This document shows positions 32,809 to 45,419 of a DNA stretch of 64,000 nucleotides, piece after piece. The notes below the pieces were generated by a model. That model did no database searches. It saw nothing but the letters and a program-made list of their open reading frames with translations, and was not told the origin of the DNA. Both the position numbers and the translations under genes were made by a program. Each line of letters opens with the position of its first letter. The first letter of the stretch is position 1. The DNA comes from Elymus sibiricus (lineage: Eukaryota > Streptophyta > Magnoliopsida > Poales > Poaceae): contig CM077668.1 in the NCBI GenBank assembly GCA_039707655.1, positions 401,928,130 to 401,992,129 on the forward strand. Direction: 5' to 3'.

Positions 32809-32818
32809 CTATTTATAG
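32809..32818 (-). promoter_or_regulatory. TATA box of glutaredoxin gene, copy B
   Basis: CTATAAATAG on the minus strand, about 130 bp upstream of the ATG at 32676, as in copy A; the TGACGT core is at 32887-32892. Confidence 0.6.
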
Positions 32819-33231
32819 ATGATGATGGGGCAAATCGACGAAGTGTGAGTCGGTCAGAATATGTGTTCTCTGTGAACTTTGTGTTATGACGTTTAAATGA
32901 TGTGGAATCGAATAACTAAAAATGGAGGTGAATTATGATTCGAGGTAGACTGAACTTTAGTTATTTCTCTAGCACATAAAAAATGGATGGTAGTATTGAT
33001 CGGATCCAATGCTTCAGTTGACTTACGTTCAATCAATAGCCTAGAATTCCAGTCTAATTCCATGTCGTGTGGGCGACGTGGTTGTCATCGATGTTGGTCG
33101 TCGGCATGTCGGTTGTTGCAGCTATTGCAGGGCTATGGAGTGCTTGCCTTTTCATCGCCGCCGGCGAGTCCCGTGTCTGCTCCTCTCATAGCAGTCACAA
33201 CTTCTTCTTTTATGGCAGTGATGGAAGGTCA

Positions 33232-33467
33232 GCTTGATCGGTGGAGCGGGTCCTCCTGTTGATGTATGCTTTGGTTGGTTGGCGTTTGTTGTTGTGTTCG
33301 ACATGTTGTCGACGAGGGTGGGCTTTGCCCTGTGTGTTTCAGTCTTTGGGAGTGGGCTTGACCCTTGTTGTTCCGATTTTCGCCCGGTTTTCCGTAATTA
33401 ACCGGGCAATTCTCTTCTACTTAATTAATAGATGAGTCAATCTTTGCCTCCGTTTCGAAAAAGAAGA
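33232..33467 (+). mobile_element. LINE 3' end fragment, copy B
   Basis: Copy of 15480-15715; visible difference AGATGAG(G/T)CAATC, the only transversion I noticed apart from simple-sequence changes. Confidence 0.6.
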
Positions 33468-33599
33468 AGTCTAATTGCATATCCAGTCTAGATAAGCTAG
33501 GTTTGGATATCGAGTCTAATTGCCTTCTTTTGCCATTCCAGTGTGACAAAGAATACGTGCCCATTTGGAGTGGGCATCATGAATCACGTTTTCTCTGGG

Positions 33600-34082
33600 C
33601 TAAACTAAAGCCTAAAACTCCTTTATTAACCAACCTACTTTGTATTCTTGACGAGTCAGCACAACATCATCAGGAATTTCCACGTCGAGGTCCGAATAAT
33701 TCGGCACGAATAAGTAGGCAATGAATCTCCAACGCCGAGTAATTAAGCAGCAGGCGCTCAAGAATAATGAAGGGTCCCTTTGTACCATTTGAATATCCGT
33801 AGAATAAGTCCTACTCCATGGAAATTCGGCACCAAGTGCTTAATCATGAAGGCAGTTATCTAGAAACTTGTGAATGCATATTTTATATTCTCTTTAAGCT
33901 GAAGATAATACTGAAGCTGGTGAGCCAAGCAGCACATTGTCGTGTATTTGGCAGCAGTGTCTTGTGCCCATGATACCAATTGTATAATAAAGTGAATTAG
34001 TTGATAAAATGTATTGTTTATTTTCTGAGACAAAATCACCAGATTCAAAAGTGTGTCATGCATGGGATATAAGTTTGATGAA
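33600..34082 (+). repeat. Old diverged direct repeat R1, copy B
   Basis: Copy of 15848-16330; a T-to-C difference lies just at the left edge (GGG(T/C)TAAACTA). Confidence 0.75.
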
Positions 34083-34189
34083 ATAGGATTAACCAATTTT
34101 TTTGAGGCAATGAGCCACCTAGTCGATCTCTATTAAAGAAACCGCCAGTCTTACACCAAGAAAAAGATAATATTTTTTTGGGGGAAATA

Positions 34190-34246
34190 CTCCCTACGTC
34201 CCAACTTCGTACTAAATAAGCGACACTTATTTTGGGACGGAGGGAG
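34190..34246. mobile_element. Stowaway MITE, 57 bp, copy B
   Basis: Copy of 16438-16494 with the same TA target duplication. Confidence 0.9.
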
Positions 34247-34427
34247 TAGTATTTGAAAGTCAGCTCACTCCGGAGCTTTGCCTAGGGCATTCCAACTTTA
34301 GGATAAAGCAACACACAAAGAGCCAAATTCAGAATAAAGCATATAAAACATGGCCAACACCATACTGAGGTAAACATGCGACTCCTTCCTACTCGGCAAA
34401 TAACAAAGAAACCTCTTGCACAAGAGA

Positions 34428-34754
34428 TGCAAGAGGGCGTCCGACTTCTTGGAACTCGTAAATGCTGATGTGTGTGGACCAATGAGCACGGCTGTCAGAG
34501 GTGGTTACCAGTGCTTCGTGGCATTCATCGACGACTTGAGCAGATATATCTACTTGACGAGGTAGAACTCGAAAACCTTTGAAAAGTTTAAGGAGTTTCG
34601 GAATGAAGTCGAGAATCATCTCGACAAGAGAATCCGACTTCTATGATCAGATCATGGAGGCGAGTATCTCAACCACGAGTTCGATGATCATCTAAAGAGT
34701 CATGAAATAGTTCCACAATTCAATCCTCCGATTACATCGCAGAGGAACGGTGTA
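34428..34754 (+). pseudogene. Copia integrase fragment, copy B
   Basis: Copy of 16676-17002 with the same stops and flanking 25-bp direct repeats. Confidence 0.75.
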
Positions 34755-34901
34755 TTCAGAACAAAGCATCTAAAACATGAGAAGTAGCCAAAAGGATCCA
34801 AGAGAAGTCTAGCCTGAAAGTCTCCCTCACAGAGCAATCCTGTGTATTGTAGGATTCCATCCATATCTCCTTGCCTAGACTTCCTGCATCACCCTCTTGA
34901 T

Positions 34902-35416
34902 CACCAACATCCCGCCTTCAGTGTTTTCTTAATCTTGGCTTCTCTGCAGTATGCTCCAATTATTTGTATTATGACATAGAAAAAATAACAACAACAAGAT
35001 CATCAGGGATTTTTTTCTCTTCAAAACATGGTGCATTTCTGGTCTTCCAGATCGTCCAGCAAGCAACCACTCCCTTAAAGAGTACTTGCTAGTGTCAAGC
35101 CATTGGAGAAGAGTTTAACCAACCCCAAACAAGACACTCCACATTCTCGAATTATATATAGATACACTATGAGGCATGAGTTAGTTAGAATAATTCTATC
35201 ACCAATGGACATCAAATTTCCTCCCCCCCCCCAATTTTTTTTTTTATGAATCCCAAGTACGTACTTCAGAGGCAGGGTCCCCGCAACACAGGTGAATATC
35301 TCACAGTATTGCTCCTTTCTTATCTCAGCATCTCTCAAACAAAAAATCTCACTTTTATGGAAGTTGATTTTCAATAGGCATCGTGAAATCATGTTTATGT
35401 TTTCTTTGGATGACAC
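34902..35416 (-). pseudogene. LINE reverse transcriptase relic, copy B
   Basis: Copy of 17150-17664, including the C10/T11 homopolymer. Confidence 0.65.
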
Positions 35417-35419
35417 TAT

Positions 35420-35912
35420 GCTAAACTGAAGCCTAAGACCCCTTCATTACTCAGCCTACTTTGTATGTTTTTTCTTACACTGCCTACTTCGTATTCTTGA
35501 CGTGTCACCAGAACATCATCAAGAATTTTCACACCGAGGTCAGAATAAATCGGCACGAATAAGTAGTATGAATTTCCAATGCTCCGTAGGAAGTGGGATG
35601 GAGGGTCCCATTATAGTACCATGTGAGTGTCGATGGAATAAGCCTTATTACTTAATCAAGAAGGTAGCAAGCTAGAGTATATATTCTGTTTGAAATAAAG
35701 ATAACATTGAAGCTCGTGATCCAAACACTACAAAGTCTACAGTTGCCATGTAGAAGTATTTGACAGCAGTGTCTTGTGTCCCTGCATGGAAACTTGACAT
35801 CAGTTGTATACCCATGAGATGTACAAAAAATCATGATTTGGTGGATAAAATTCATCGTTGATTTTCTGACACAAAATCATCGGATTCAAAGTGTGTGATG
35901 CATGGGAACAAA
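35420..35912 (+). repeat. Old diverged direct repeat R2, copy B
   Basis: Copy of 17668-18160. Confidence 0.75.
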
Positions 35913-36129
35913 AGTTTCATGATAGCCTTTACCTAAAATTACTGCCTGCTTAACTTATTAGAGCTCTAGCCCTCAAGAGAAAAAAGAAGTCTCTCCAGGG
36001 AATGGGAGCTATATCAGTAGGGTATAAAGAAGAAACTAGGCTATTTGTAGTGCGTAGAATATCACTTTGGGGGGATAGCTAGGGACAGTAGTAGTACGTA
36101 GTACACATATTGGCGTCATTCCATAGAAT

Positions 36130-37014
36130 CAGAGCATCTACAGCGGGCTTCTCAAACCGGCCCCAAACGCCCGGGTGGACGGATAGGTCACCGGCCGATC
36201 AAAAAAAGCCGACCCACTTGGACGCCTCAAACCAGCCTCAAAATGCCCGGGCTGACCGGCACCCCTCATATCCAATCCAAATATGGGGCGAATATAGTGC
36301 TCGGGCGTGCCCGGACGCGTCTGCCGTGTCAGACAGCTGCTACCCAAGGGCCAAAGTCCGGCTATTTAAGCCGGACTACAACCCCCATCCCTAGCCACAT
36401 CCACTTCCCTCCCTCTCCACGGCGCCAGCCCGAGCCGCATCCACTTCCCTCCCATACGCCAATAGCCATGGCCCGGCAGCCGGAGGCGGAGTTGGACCCC
36501 CAGCCCATGGAGGAGGCGGATCCGGAGGAGAAGGACACCATAGAGGAGGAGGAGGCGGAGCCGACTGCGGGCTTCGCCATGGCAGAGTTCGAGGTGACTC
36601 AAGCGAAGGAGACGGCGGAGCAGGCGGCCATCCTGGAGTTCATCCAGTCGGAGGCCGCGGTGGAGGCCAACCGGCGCTTCCTCCGCCAGCAGAGGGCGGA
36701 GATTGACGAAATCTTTGCCTCTAGTGACGACGATGACGACGAGGCAGAGTTGCCGCAGGCGGCCATCTACGCGGAGCCCGGCACGAAGATCGTGGACATC
36801 TCTGACGATGAATAATGTAGGGTAGATAGGATATCTACCTTCTACGTAGATTTTTATTTTGCATGGTTTGTATGAATTTGTGGTATCAACTTTAAGGTAC
36901 TTATATGCAACGGACAAAATATGAAGGCTGACCGGTCACTGTCCGCTGACGCGTCCGAGTGTGTCCGTGAGCGTTTGATGGCCTGGATATGGTGTCCGTG
37001 GCGTAGATTCTCTT
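36130..37014 (+). mobile_element. Small TIR DNA transposon carrying one ORF, copy B
   Basis: Copy of 18378-19262. Confidence 0.55.
36468..36815 (+). CDS. Short acidic protein inside the TIR element, copy B, function unknown
   Basis: Same 115-residue product as 18716-19063. The one difference seen is a synonymous CAA/CAG in codon 12 or nearby, in the PQPM stretch. No recognised domain. Confidence 0.5.
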   Translation: MARQPEAELDPQPMEEADPEEKDTIEEEEAEPTAGFAMAEFEVTQAKETAEQAAILEFIQSEAAVEANRRFLRQQRAEIDEIFASSDDDDDEAELPQAAIYAEPGTKIVDISDDE

Positions 37015-38069
37015 TACGTAGGTACGCATGCAGTGTGGGTGTGGCGCGCTGACGGTGTAGGATGCGATGCGATCCGTCTCCACATGGATACACGCACGTG
37101 TTCCCCGAGCCGACATGGATGGAATCCAAGATCATTTCCACTTTCTGCAAACGATCGATCTATATATGCTACCTTTTGAAGCTTACTTGGGTTCTCAAAA
37201 AAGACACAAGGAAACCATAGAAAAATAGTTTCGAACTTTCGATGGATTCCTGAGTCATCCTGACTAGACTGAACAATCGTACCTGATAGCAGATACGATG
37301 CGATTATGATCGGTTTTTCTTCCTGGTTGTCACAACAGTCGAATCGATCAGAGATATTATTATTTTGAACGAAAGGGGTTTCCCTCCCTGCCCCATTTTT
37401 ATTGATGAAGCAGCAAAGAGAAAACATAAAGCATGTTCAAGCATATCTGTCTACACAACCCCTCGCAAGACCGCCCATGCAACCAAACGGATGTCTCGAA
37501 AACATACGAGCCAAAAGCAAACTACTAGATATTTTTGTTGAGAGATATTTTTGTTTGTGAATCGGTCAGAGATAAACTCAGTACAAGATACAACCCTCAG
37601 CATCGAGCCTATGAAGATGGAATCCTATGAACCGAGTTCATGCAAAGGAGGAAGACCCCTAGGGTGCAGGTTACAGGAACCAATTCAGAGATGCCTCTTC
37701 CACGCTACACGCTTGTGTCTTTTTTTTTTCCTTCAGAATTCACTGTTGTGTCTATCTAGCCAGTCCCTGTTGTTGAAATATAGGGTGGTCCTTGGGCCCA
37801 TCTAACAATTTCAGAAATCTACAAGGGCCCATGTGGCATATATGGCATTGGTGTGGTGGGAAGTTTAGTCCCATACCGCTAGTGGTGAAGGAGTTGGACC
37901 TCCTTATAAGGGATTCTCTTCCACATGCTATTGAAGCTTGAGAAGAGAAGTGGTTCCCGCGCCGAGGGTTGCGGGATTGAGTCGAGCCGTTTCTGGGGAG
38001 CGTCTCCTACGTGACTGCTCGTCGCCGTTCGTTTGCTTCCTCTACGTCCGCGTCGCCTTCGTCATCACC
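37015..38069. other. Copia-1 leader and flank, copy B
   Basis: Copy of 19263-20317, including the minus-strand LINE-like tail (37347-37442). One T-to-C difference (CAATTT(T/C)AGAAATC). No LTR pair or primer-binding site recognised. Confidence 0.45.
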
Positions 38070-41000
38070 ATGTCCACCGACGCCGAGAAGAAGGACGCCG
38101 CCGCGGCTTCTGCCTGGCCGATTGGAGGGTATAACATGTTTATCCCTCTTCTGTTTATTTCTGTCTTAGTAGTACTAGCTGTGTGCGTAGATGTTTCTAC
38201 TATATGCATAGTACATGCTAATCTGGTTCGTAATCAGTATGTCAGTAATTTTGTCAATGCCATGCCAGCGATTTATTCATGGATTAAATTAATCGAAAAA
38301 CTGCATATTTACTCAGCAATCCAAAAACCTAATTTGTGTAGGCATTTTTTGGCTAGTGGTTTTGCCGCTGCACTGAAACCGGATAAGTTTACCGGTACGT
38401 ACTTTAAGCATTGGCAGACCAAAACCACCTTATGGCTCACGGCCATGAACGTGTTCTGGGTCGCCGGTGTCCCTTCCACGGGAACAATTGCTCCTGAACA
38501 GGAGAAGGCGTTCAGGGAGGCCACCGTCGTATTCCTCGGAGCAGTTCTCAGCATGATCGGAGATAAGCTGGTTGACGCATATTTACATGTGCGGGTTGCC
38601 AAGGACTTGTGGGAGGCGCTCGAATCTAAATTCGGGGCCACCGATGCTGGGAGCGAGATGTATGTTATAGAGCAGTTCCACGATTACAAAATGGTCGAGA
38701 ACCGTTCTGTATTGGAACAGGCTCATGAGATAATATGCATCGCTAAGGAGCTTGAGCTTCTGAAGTGCGTTTTACCGGGCAAATTTGTCGTGGGTTGTAT
38801 AATCGCTAAGCTTCCTAATTCCTGGAGGAACTTTGCTACCACTCTGAAACATCAGAGGCGTGAATTCTCAGTAGAGGATGTCATCGGCCATCTGAGTGTT
38901 GACCAGAACTTGAGAGCAAAGGACTCGCACGGAAAAGGGGTCGAAGGTACTTCTGTCGCCAACATGGTACATCAGAGGAACTTCAACTCCCACAAGCCCA
39001 AGGGAAAGAATTTTGTCCAACAGAATACCGACTTTAAGAAAAAAGGTAAGAAGACCTTCAAGAAGAACAAGAAGGGAGATGTCTGCTTTACTTGTGGTTC
39101 GGAGGAGCATTGGGCCAACAAGTGCCCAAACAAGTACAAGAAGCCAGGGCAGGACTCCAAGTCTGCCAATATGATTGTGGGCAACAATGAAAGTGGTGCA
39201 TCTGGGTACGGTAATTTATTTACTATATTTTCAGTTTGTCAGTCCACCGATTGCTGGGTGGACACAGGTGCAGGTGTTCATGTGTGTGCTGACATTTCAT
39301 TGTTTTCTTCTTACCAGGCCACAGGTCACGGGTCCGTATTGATGGGGAATGGCGCGAGTGCTTCTGTTCATGGTGTTGGCATGGTCGATCTGAAGTTTAC
39401 TTCGGGAAGGATCGTGCAGCTGAAGAACGTGCAGCATGTCCCCGCCATCAAGAAGAATCTCGTTAGTGGCTCCCTTCTGCGTAGAGAAGGGTTTAAGTTG
39501 GTCTTCGAGTCTAATAAAGTAGTTGTTACGAAATATGGACTATTTGTTGGAAAGGGTTATGAGTGTGGAGGAATGTTCTGCCTTTCTCTTGCAGATTTTT
39601 GTAATAAAGTCGTGAACAATATTCATTCGAGTGTTAATGAATCTGAAGTTTGGCATTCACGTCTTTGTCACATTAGTTTCGGTGTTATGAAGCGGCTAGC
39701 TAAGTTGAATTTAATCCCGAGTTTCACTTTAGCCAAAGGTTCTAAGTGCCTTTCGTGTGTGCAAACTAAGCAACCTCGCAAGCCTCACAAGACTTCGGAG
39801 CAGAGACACTTGGCGCCATTAGAACTCATACATTCTGATCTTTGTGAGATGAATGGTGTTGACTAAAGGTGAAAAAAATATTTCATGACATTGATAGATG
39901 ATTCCACTAGATATTGCTATGTGTATCTGTTAAATACTAAAGATGAGGCTCTACGTACACTACTTTAAAATCTATAAGGCAGAAGTTGAGAATCAACTTG
40001 AAAAGAAATTTAACGAGTCCGGTCAGATCGTGGTGGAGAGTACTTCTCGAGTGAGTTTGATTCCTTTTGTGCGGAACATGGTATTATTCATGAGGACGCC
40101 TCCCTATTCACCCCAGTCAAACGGGGTTGCCGAGCGGAAAAACCGTATTCTAACTGATTTGGTTAACGCCATGTTAGATACATCGGGTTTATCCAAGGCA
40201 TGGTGGGGGAGGCTATATTGACATCATGTCATGTCCTGAATAAAGTTCCGACGAAGGATAATGAGATCACTCCCTATGAGAAATGGGCGAAGAGAAGGAC
40301 TACACTCTCGTACTTGCGTACTTGGGGCTGTTTGGCGAAAGTCAACGTGCTGATCCCCAAAAGGTGTAAGCTTGGACCAAAGACCGTGGACTGCGTTAAT
40401 TTGGGCTACGCTAAGAATAGCGTTAGCTATAGATTTCTAGTAGTGAAATCCGAGGTACCTGACCAGAAGGTCGGTACAATTATGGAGTCTAAGGATGCTA
40501 CATTCTTCGAGGATATTTTTCCTATGAGAGATATGCAAAGCACTTCTAGACAGGAATCTGAGGAGACTCCTGAACCTGCCATTCCAATGGAATATTATGA
40601 ACAAACACATGATGGAAATCCTGAGGAGGATAATGAGGAAACCCTTGGTAGGGGCAAGAGACAAGGACTGTAAAGACCTTTGGTGATGATTTCCTTGTGT
40701 ACCTCATGGATGATACTCCCACTTTTATTTCAGAAGCGTATGCGTCTCCAGAAGCTGACTACTGGAAGGATGCTGTCCGTAGCGAGATGGATTCCATCAT
40801 GGCTAACGGGACTTGGGAGATTACTGAACGTCCTATGGTTGCAAACCATTGGGATGTAAGTGGGTGTTCAAAAATAAGCTTAGGCCCGGCAGTACGATTG
40901 AAAAGTATAAGGCTAGGCTTGTGGCCAAGGGCTATGCCCAGAAAGAAGAAGAAGATTTCTTCGATACTTATTCACCTGTGGCCAGACTGATCACCATTCG

Positions 41001-41333
41001 AGTATTACTCTCGTTGGCGGCCTCGCATGGTCTTCTCATCCACCATATGGATGTTAAGACAGCCTTCCTGAACGGAGAGCTAGAGGAGGAAATCTATATG
41101 CAACAGCCTGATGGCTTCGTAATAGATGGTCAGGAAGGAAAGGTGTGTAAGTTGTTGAAATCTCTATATGGCCTGAGACAAGCACCTAAGCAGTGGCATG
41201 AGAAATTTAATACAACTTTGACATCTGTTGGCTTCTTTGTCAATGAAGCTGACACATGTGTATACTATCGCTATGGTGGGGGCGAAGGAGTTATACTGTG
41301 CTTGTATGTTGATGACATACTGATATTTGGAAC
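38070..41333 (+). pseudogene. Copia-1 gag-pol, copy B, continues to reverse transcriptase then interrupted
   Basis: The gag-protease frame from ATG 38070 to TAA at 39866 is as in copy A. After 40114 the element continues where copy A is cut: integrase C-terminus ([16 protein letters not shown]), then RVT_2 with KWVFKNK, DVKTAFLNGELEEEIYM, LYGLRQAPKQWHEKF and the catalytic YVDD (LYVDDILIFGTD). Frames change at ~39867, ~40200, ~40673 and ~40849, so it is a dead element. Coding ends abruptly at 41333 just after the YVDD block, where an LTR-type sequence begins; RNase H and the 3' LTR are not in the window. Confidence 0.9.
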
Positions 41334-42018
41334 TGATACGTCTCCAACGTATCTATAATTTATGAAGTATTCATGCCATGTTTACGACAATTTTATATGG
41401 TTTTGGTATGATTTGATTAGAACTAACCCGGACTGGCGCTGTTTTCAGCAGAACTACCGTGGTGTTGTTTTTTGTGCAGAAATAAAAGTTCTCGGAATGG
41501 GCTGAAAATTTACGGTGATTTTTTGTGGACCAAAAGAGACCCCCGAAGCTTCGAGGAAGGACCAGAAGCCTCATGAGGAAGCGACAAGCCTGGGGGGCGC
41601 GCCCTCCCCCCCAGGGCACGCGGAGCAGGCTTGTCGTTCCCTCGTGGGCCCCCTTGACGTGGAACCAACGCCAAAAATTCTTATAAATACCAAAAACCCC
41701 AGAAAGAAACCTAAAACTTCCACTCCGCCGCCGCAAGCCTCTGTACCCCAGCGATCTCATCCGAAGCCCTGTTCCGGCACTCTGCCGGAGGGGGAAATCA
41801 TCGTCGGAGGCCATCTTCATCATCCTGGCGGTCTCCATGACGAGGAGGGAGTAGTTCACCCTCGGGGCTGAGGGTATGTACCAGTAGCTATGTGTTTGAT
41901 CTCTCTCTCTCTCGTGTTCTTGATTTGGCACGATCTTGATGTACCGCGAGCTTTGTTAATATAGTTGGATCATATGGTGTTTCTTCCCTCTCTATCTTCT
42001 TGTGATGAATTGAGTCTT
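41334..42018 (+). mobile_element. Gypsy-type LTR fragment, plus orientation, 5' part only
   Basis: Starts TGATACGTCTCCAACGTATC directly after copia-1 coding sequence, the usual start of a very abundant Triticeae Gypsy-type LTR. It contains a TATA-like TTATAAATACC at ~41680 and CTCTGCCGGAGGGGGAAATC. It stops near TGAATTGAGTCTT at 42018, where an opposite-strand LTR begins, so it was split by a second insertion. The 5 bp before it are GGAAC. Confidence 0.7.
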
Positions 42019-43545
42019 TGATGACCCACAAGTATAGGGGATCAATCGTAGTCCTTTCGATAAGTAAGAGTGTCGAACCCAACGAGGAGCAGAAGGAAAT
42101 GACAAGCAGTTTTCAGCAAGGTATTTTCTGTAAGCACTGAAATTATTGGTAACGAGTAGTTTGATAGAAAGATAATTTGTAACAAGTGACAAGTAGCAAT
42201 AGTAACAAAGAGTGCAGCAAGTTGGAACAATCCTTTTTGTAGCAAAGGACAAGCCGGAACGATCTCTTATAGTAAGTAAAGTGTTCTCGAGGACACATGG
42301 GAATTTCATCTAGTCACTTTCATCATGTTTGTTTGATTCGCGTTCGCTACTTTGATAATTTGATATGTGGGTGGACCGGTGCTTGGGTGCTGTTCTTACT
42401 TGAACAAGCCTCCCACTTATGATTACCCCCTCTCGCAAGCATCCGCAACTACGAAATAAGAATTAAGATAACTCTAACCATAGCATTAAACATATGGATC
42501 CAAATCAGCCCCTTGTGGAATATCGCATAAACTAGGGTTTAAGCTTCTGTCACTCTAGCAACCCATCATCTAATTACTACTCCACAATGCATTTCCTTAG
42601 GCCCAAAGATGGTGAAGTGTCATGTAGTCGATGTTCACACGACACCACTAAGGGAGTCAATAACATACATATCATCAAAATATCGAACGAATACCAAATT
42701 CACATGATTACTTATGACAAGACTTCTCCCATGTCCTCAAGAACAAAAGTAACTACTCACAAATCATAATCATGTCCAAGATCAGAGAGGTGTTGAATAG
42801 CATAATAGATCTGAACATATAATCTTCCACCAAATAAACCAACTAGCATCAACTACAAGATGTAATCAACACTACTAGCAACCCACAGGTACCAATCTGA
42901 GGTTTTGAGGCAAAGATTGAATACAAGAGATGAACTAGGGTTTAAGATGAGATGGTGCTGGTGAAGATGTTGATTAAGATTCGTCCTCCCACGATGAGAG
43001 GATCGCTGGTGATGTCGATGGCGACGATTTCCCCCTCCCGGAGGGAACTATCCCCGGCAGAATCTCTCCGCCGGAGAGCAAAAGTGCTCCTGCCCAAGTT
43101 CTGCCTCGAGACGGCGGCGCATCATCCCGAGAGTCTTCTCTTTATTTTTTCTATGGAAAATGCACTTATATACCAGAAAATGGGGGCCAGAGGCTGGCCA
43201 GGGGCCCCACGAGGTACCAGGGCGCGCCTGGGGGGGGGGGGGGTGGCGCGCCCTGGTGCCTCGTGGGCACCTGGGTGGCCCCCTCTGGTACTTCTTTCTT
43301 CCAGTATTTTTTATTTATTCCAAAATAATTCTCCGTGAAATTTCAGCTCATTTGGAGATGTGCAGAATAGGTATCTCTGACATAGCTTTTTCAGGTCCAG
43401 AATTCCAACTGCCGGCAATCTCCCTCCTTGTGTAAATCTTGCATATTAAGAGAGAAAAGGCATTAGAATTGCTCCACAAAGTGTTATATTGATTAAAAAC
43501 ACTATAAATAACAGTAGCAAAACATGATGCAAAATGGACGTATCA
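42019..43545 (-). mobile_element. Gypsy-type 3' LTR, minus orientation, about 1.53 kb
   Basis: On the minus strand it begins TGATACGTCCATTTTGCATC at 43545 and ends ...TTGTGGGTCATCA at 42019 (TG...CA). A polypurine tract AAGCTTGGGGGAGT lies immediately upstream (43559-43546). A G13 run (~43231-43243) and a GGCGCGCC-bearing palindrome sit in its U3. Confidence 0.75.
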
Positions 43546-45419
43546 ACTCCCCCAAGCTTAGACCTCGCTTGTCCTCAAGCGAAAGCCGATATCGATAATC
43601 ATGTCCACATGTTTAGAGAGAGAGGTGTCGATAAAAACAAAATACGGACATAGTAGTATCATGATCATTATTATAACAGCAATATTTATTATCATAAACT
43701 TCTGATGAGCAAGTAACAATTCATCACAACAATGGAGTATAAGGCATAAACTTTCTTGAAAACTAACAAACTATGTTCTCAGTCAACAATGCAATTGCAA
43801 TTCATCATATTTTCAAGAAGGGTCTCATGTAGGAGCTTTTCAGCAAGTCCACATACTCAACCATCATTTAGTCTTCTATGATTGCTAACACTCACGACAT
43901 ATATATGGAGCAAAAAGTTTTAGCCAAACACATAGAAAGATAGGGGCTTGTGAGTTCGCCTCCCAACTTATTCACCTCAAGGGTGATGTCAACAATAATA
44001 ACTCATGATCACTCATATCCAACTGGATATATATACCTAGATCTTTCCCCACCACATGATGCTTACAAAAGAGAAAAATAAAAAGGAAATAGAGGAGAAC
44101 ACTATTGATTCTTGCATAAAAAGTGAATACATAAAAGTAAAGGATAGGCCCTTCACAGAGGGAAGCAAAGGTTTTCATGCGCTTTTTGTTGTTGGATGCA
44201 AGAGCTCTTAATGCAAAGGAACGTCACTTTATATTGCCCCTTGTGATAGCAACCTTTATTATGCAATCTGTCGCTTTTATTTCTTTACCATCACAAGTTC
44301 GTACAAAGCTTATTTCCCTTACAATAAAAGTTCAGACATATTTAGAGGCAATTTTTATTGCTTTTTGCACCGATGACAACTTACTTGAAGGATCTTATTC
44401 AATCCATAGGTAGATATAATGGACTCTCATGACATGAAACTGGGTTTAAGGGTTTTGGATGCACAAGTAGTATCTCTACTTGGTGCGGATTTTTGGCTAG
44501 CAAAGATATTGGGCAAGCACCACATGTTGGAGGATCTATAACAATGTAACTTCTGTGTGAATATGAACAAACATAATTCATTACGTTGTCTTCCTTGTCC
44601 AACGGCAACAATTTGGCATAAAATACTTAATGGGGGCTCACAATCATAAAAGATGTCCAAGATAGTATATTTGCATGTGAATCTTCTCTTCCCTTATTAA
44701 CATTTTCATGAATTGCATCATTGACTAATGCTATGGTTGTTAACTTCCAATAAATTTTACCACTTATACTTTTCTTTATGTAATGTCATTACTTTCCATA
44801 GGATTAGCATATGATCTTTTTTCATTATTTCCATTGCTAGAATTGGAACATGAAAGTAAAGAAGCAAAAACTCAAACTACTCTTTATTATATAACTCTCA
44901 ACTCGATTACATAGATAGATAGATCACGAAGCTAACACTCGAAAATAGATCATACTAAACTTTTATTCAACTAAATCATGAAATAACTAAGGATCAAACT
45001 GAAAATAGGTAAAGATAATAAAAGTGATGGTGATACAATACCGGGGCACCTCCCCCAAGCTTGGCACAAGCCAAGGGGAGTGCCCATACCCAAGTACTCA
45101 AGTCTCCTTCTTCGGTGATGGTGGTGGTGATGAAGTAGTGAGCTTATCCTCCGGCTTCCATGGCATAGGTTCCCCATCATAAAAAGATGAATGAGTCTCC
45201 GGAGTCCTGAAACTTGCAGCTAAACTCATACCTTTGAATCTTGCCTCATACTCAAAATTTTGGTTTTGGAGATCATAAATTTGGCCTTGGAGATAGTCGA
45301 CTCATTCATTAAGCTTGAAGATGATGTCCCCCATCGATTGGCCCTCCACCTTGTGATTACGGGTGAATTCCGTGATCATAGAGTGGTTGGCGTTGAGTCC
45401 ACGTTCCACCATCCCTTGG
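43546..45419 (-). mobile_element. Internal region of the minus-strand Gypsy-type element, non-coding
   Basis: About 1.87 kb follow the polypurine tract. A second purine-rich AAGCTTGGGGGAGGTGCCCC (minus strand) lies near 45065-45040, a signature of the 3' untranslated region of this group. I find no gag or pol motif in any frame, so this is either a long 3' UTR or a non-autonomous (LARD-like) element. It is cut at 45419 by the Angela-like LTR. Confidence 0.65.

Larger units (their letters stand above)
22363..40114 (+). repeat. Tandem segmental duplication, unit B (17,752 bp)
   Basis: Direct repeat of 4609-22362. The left edge is the novel junction; the right edge (40114-40117) is where copia-1 continues uninterrupted, so copia-1 is ancestral at the right edge and the CACTA element at the left edge. 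Confidence 0.97.

Noticed and set aside
4609..40114. Two haplotypes joined end to end by the assembler
   Set aside because: Not fully excluded, but the junction is internal to two unrelated genes with 3-bp overlap rather than at a contig end or long repeat, and a few-per-10-kb transition-biased difference fits a recent true duplication better.
41334..43545. Single 2.2-kb solo LTR or TIR transposon
   Set aside because: The two ends are conserved starts of opposite-strand LTRs, and a polypurine tract lies outside only the right one; two elements explain it better.
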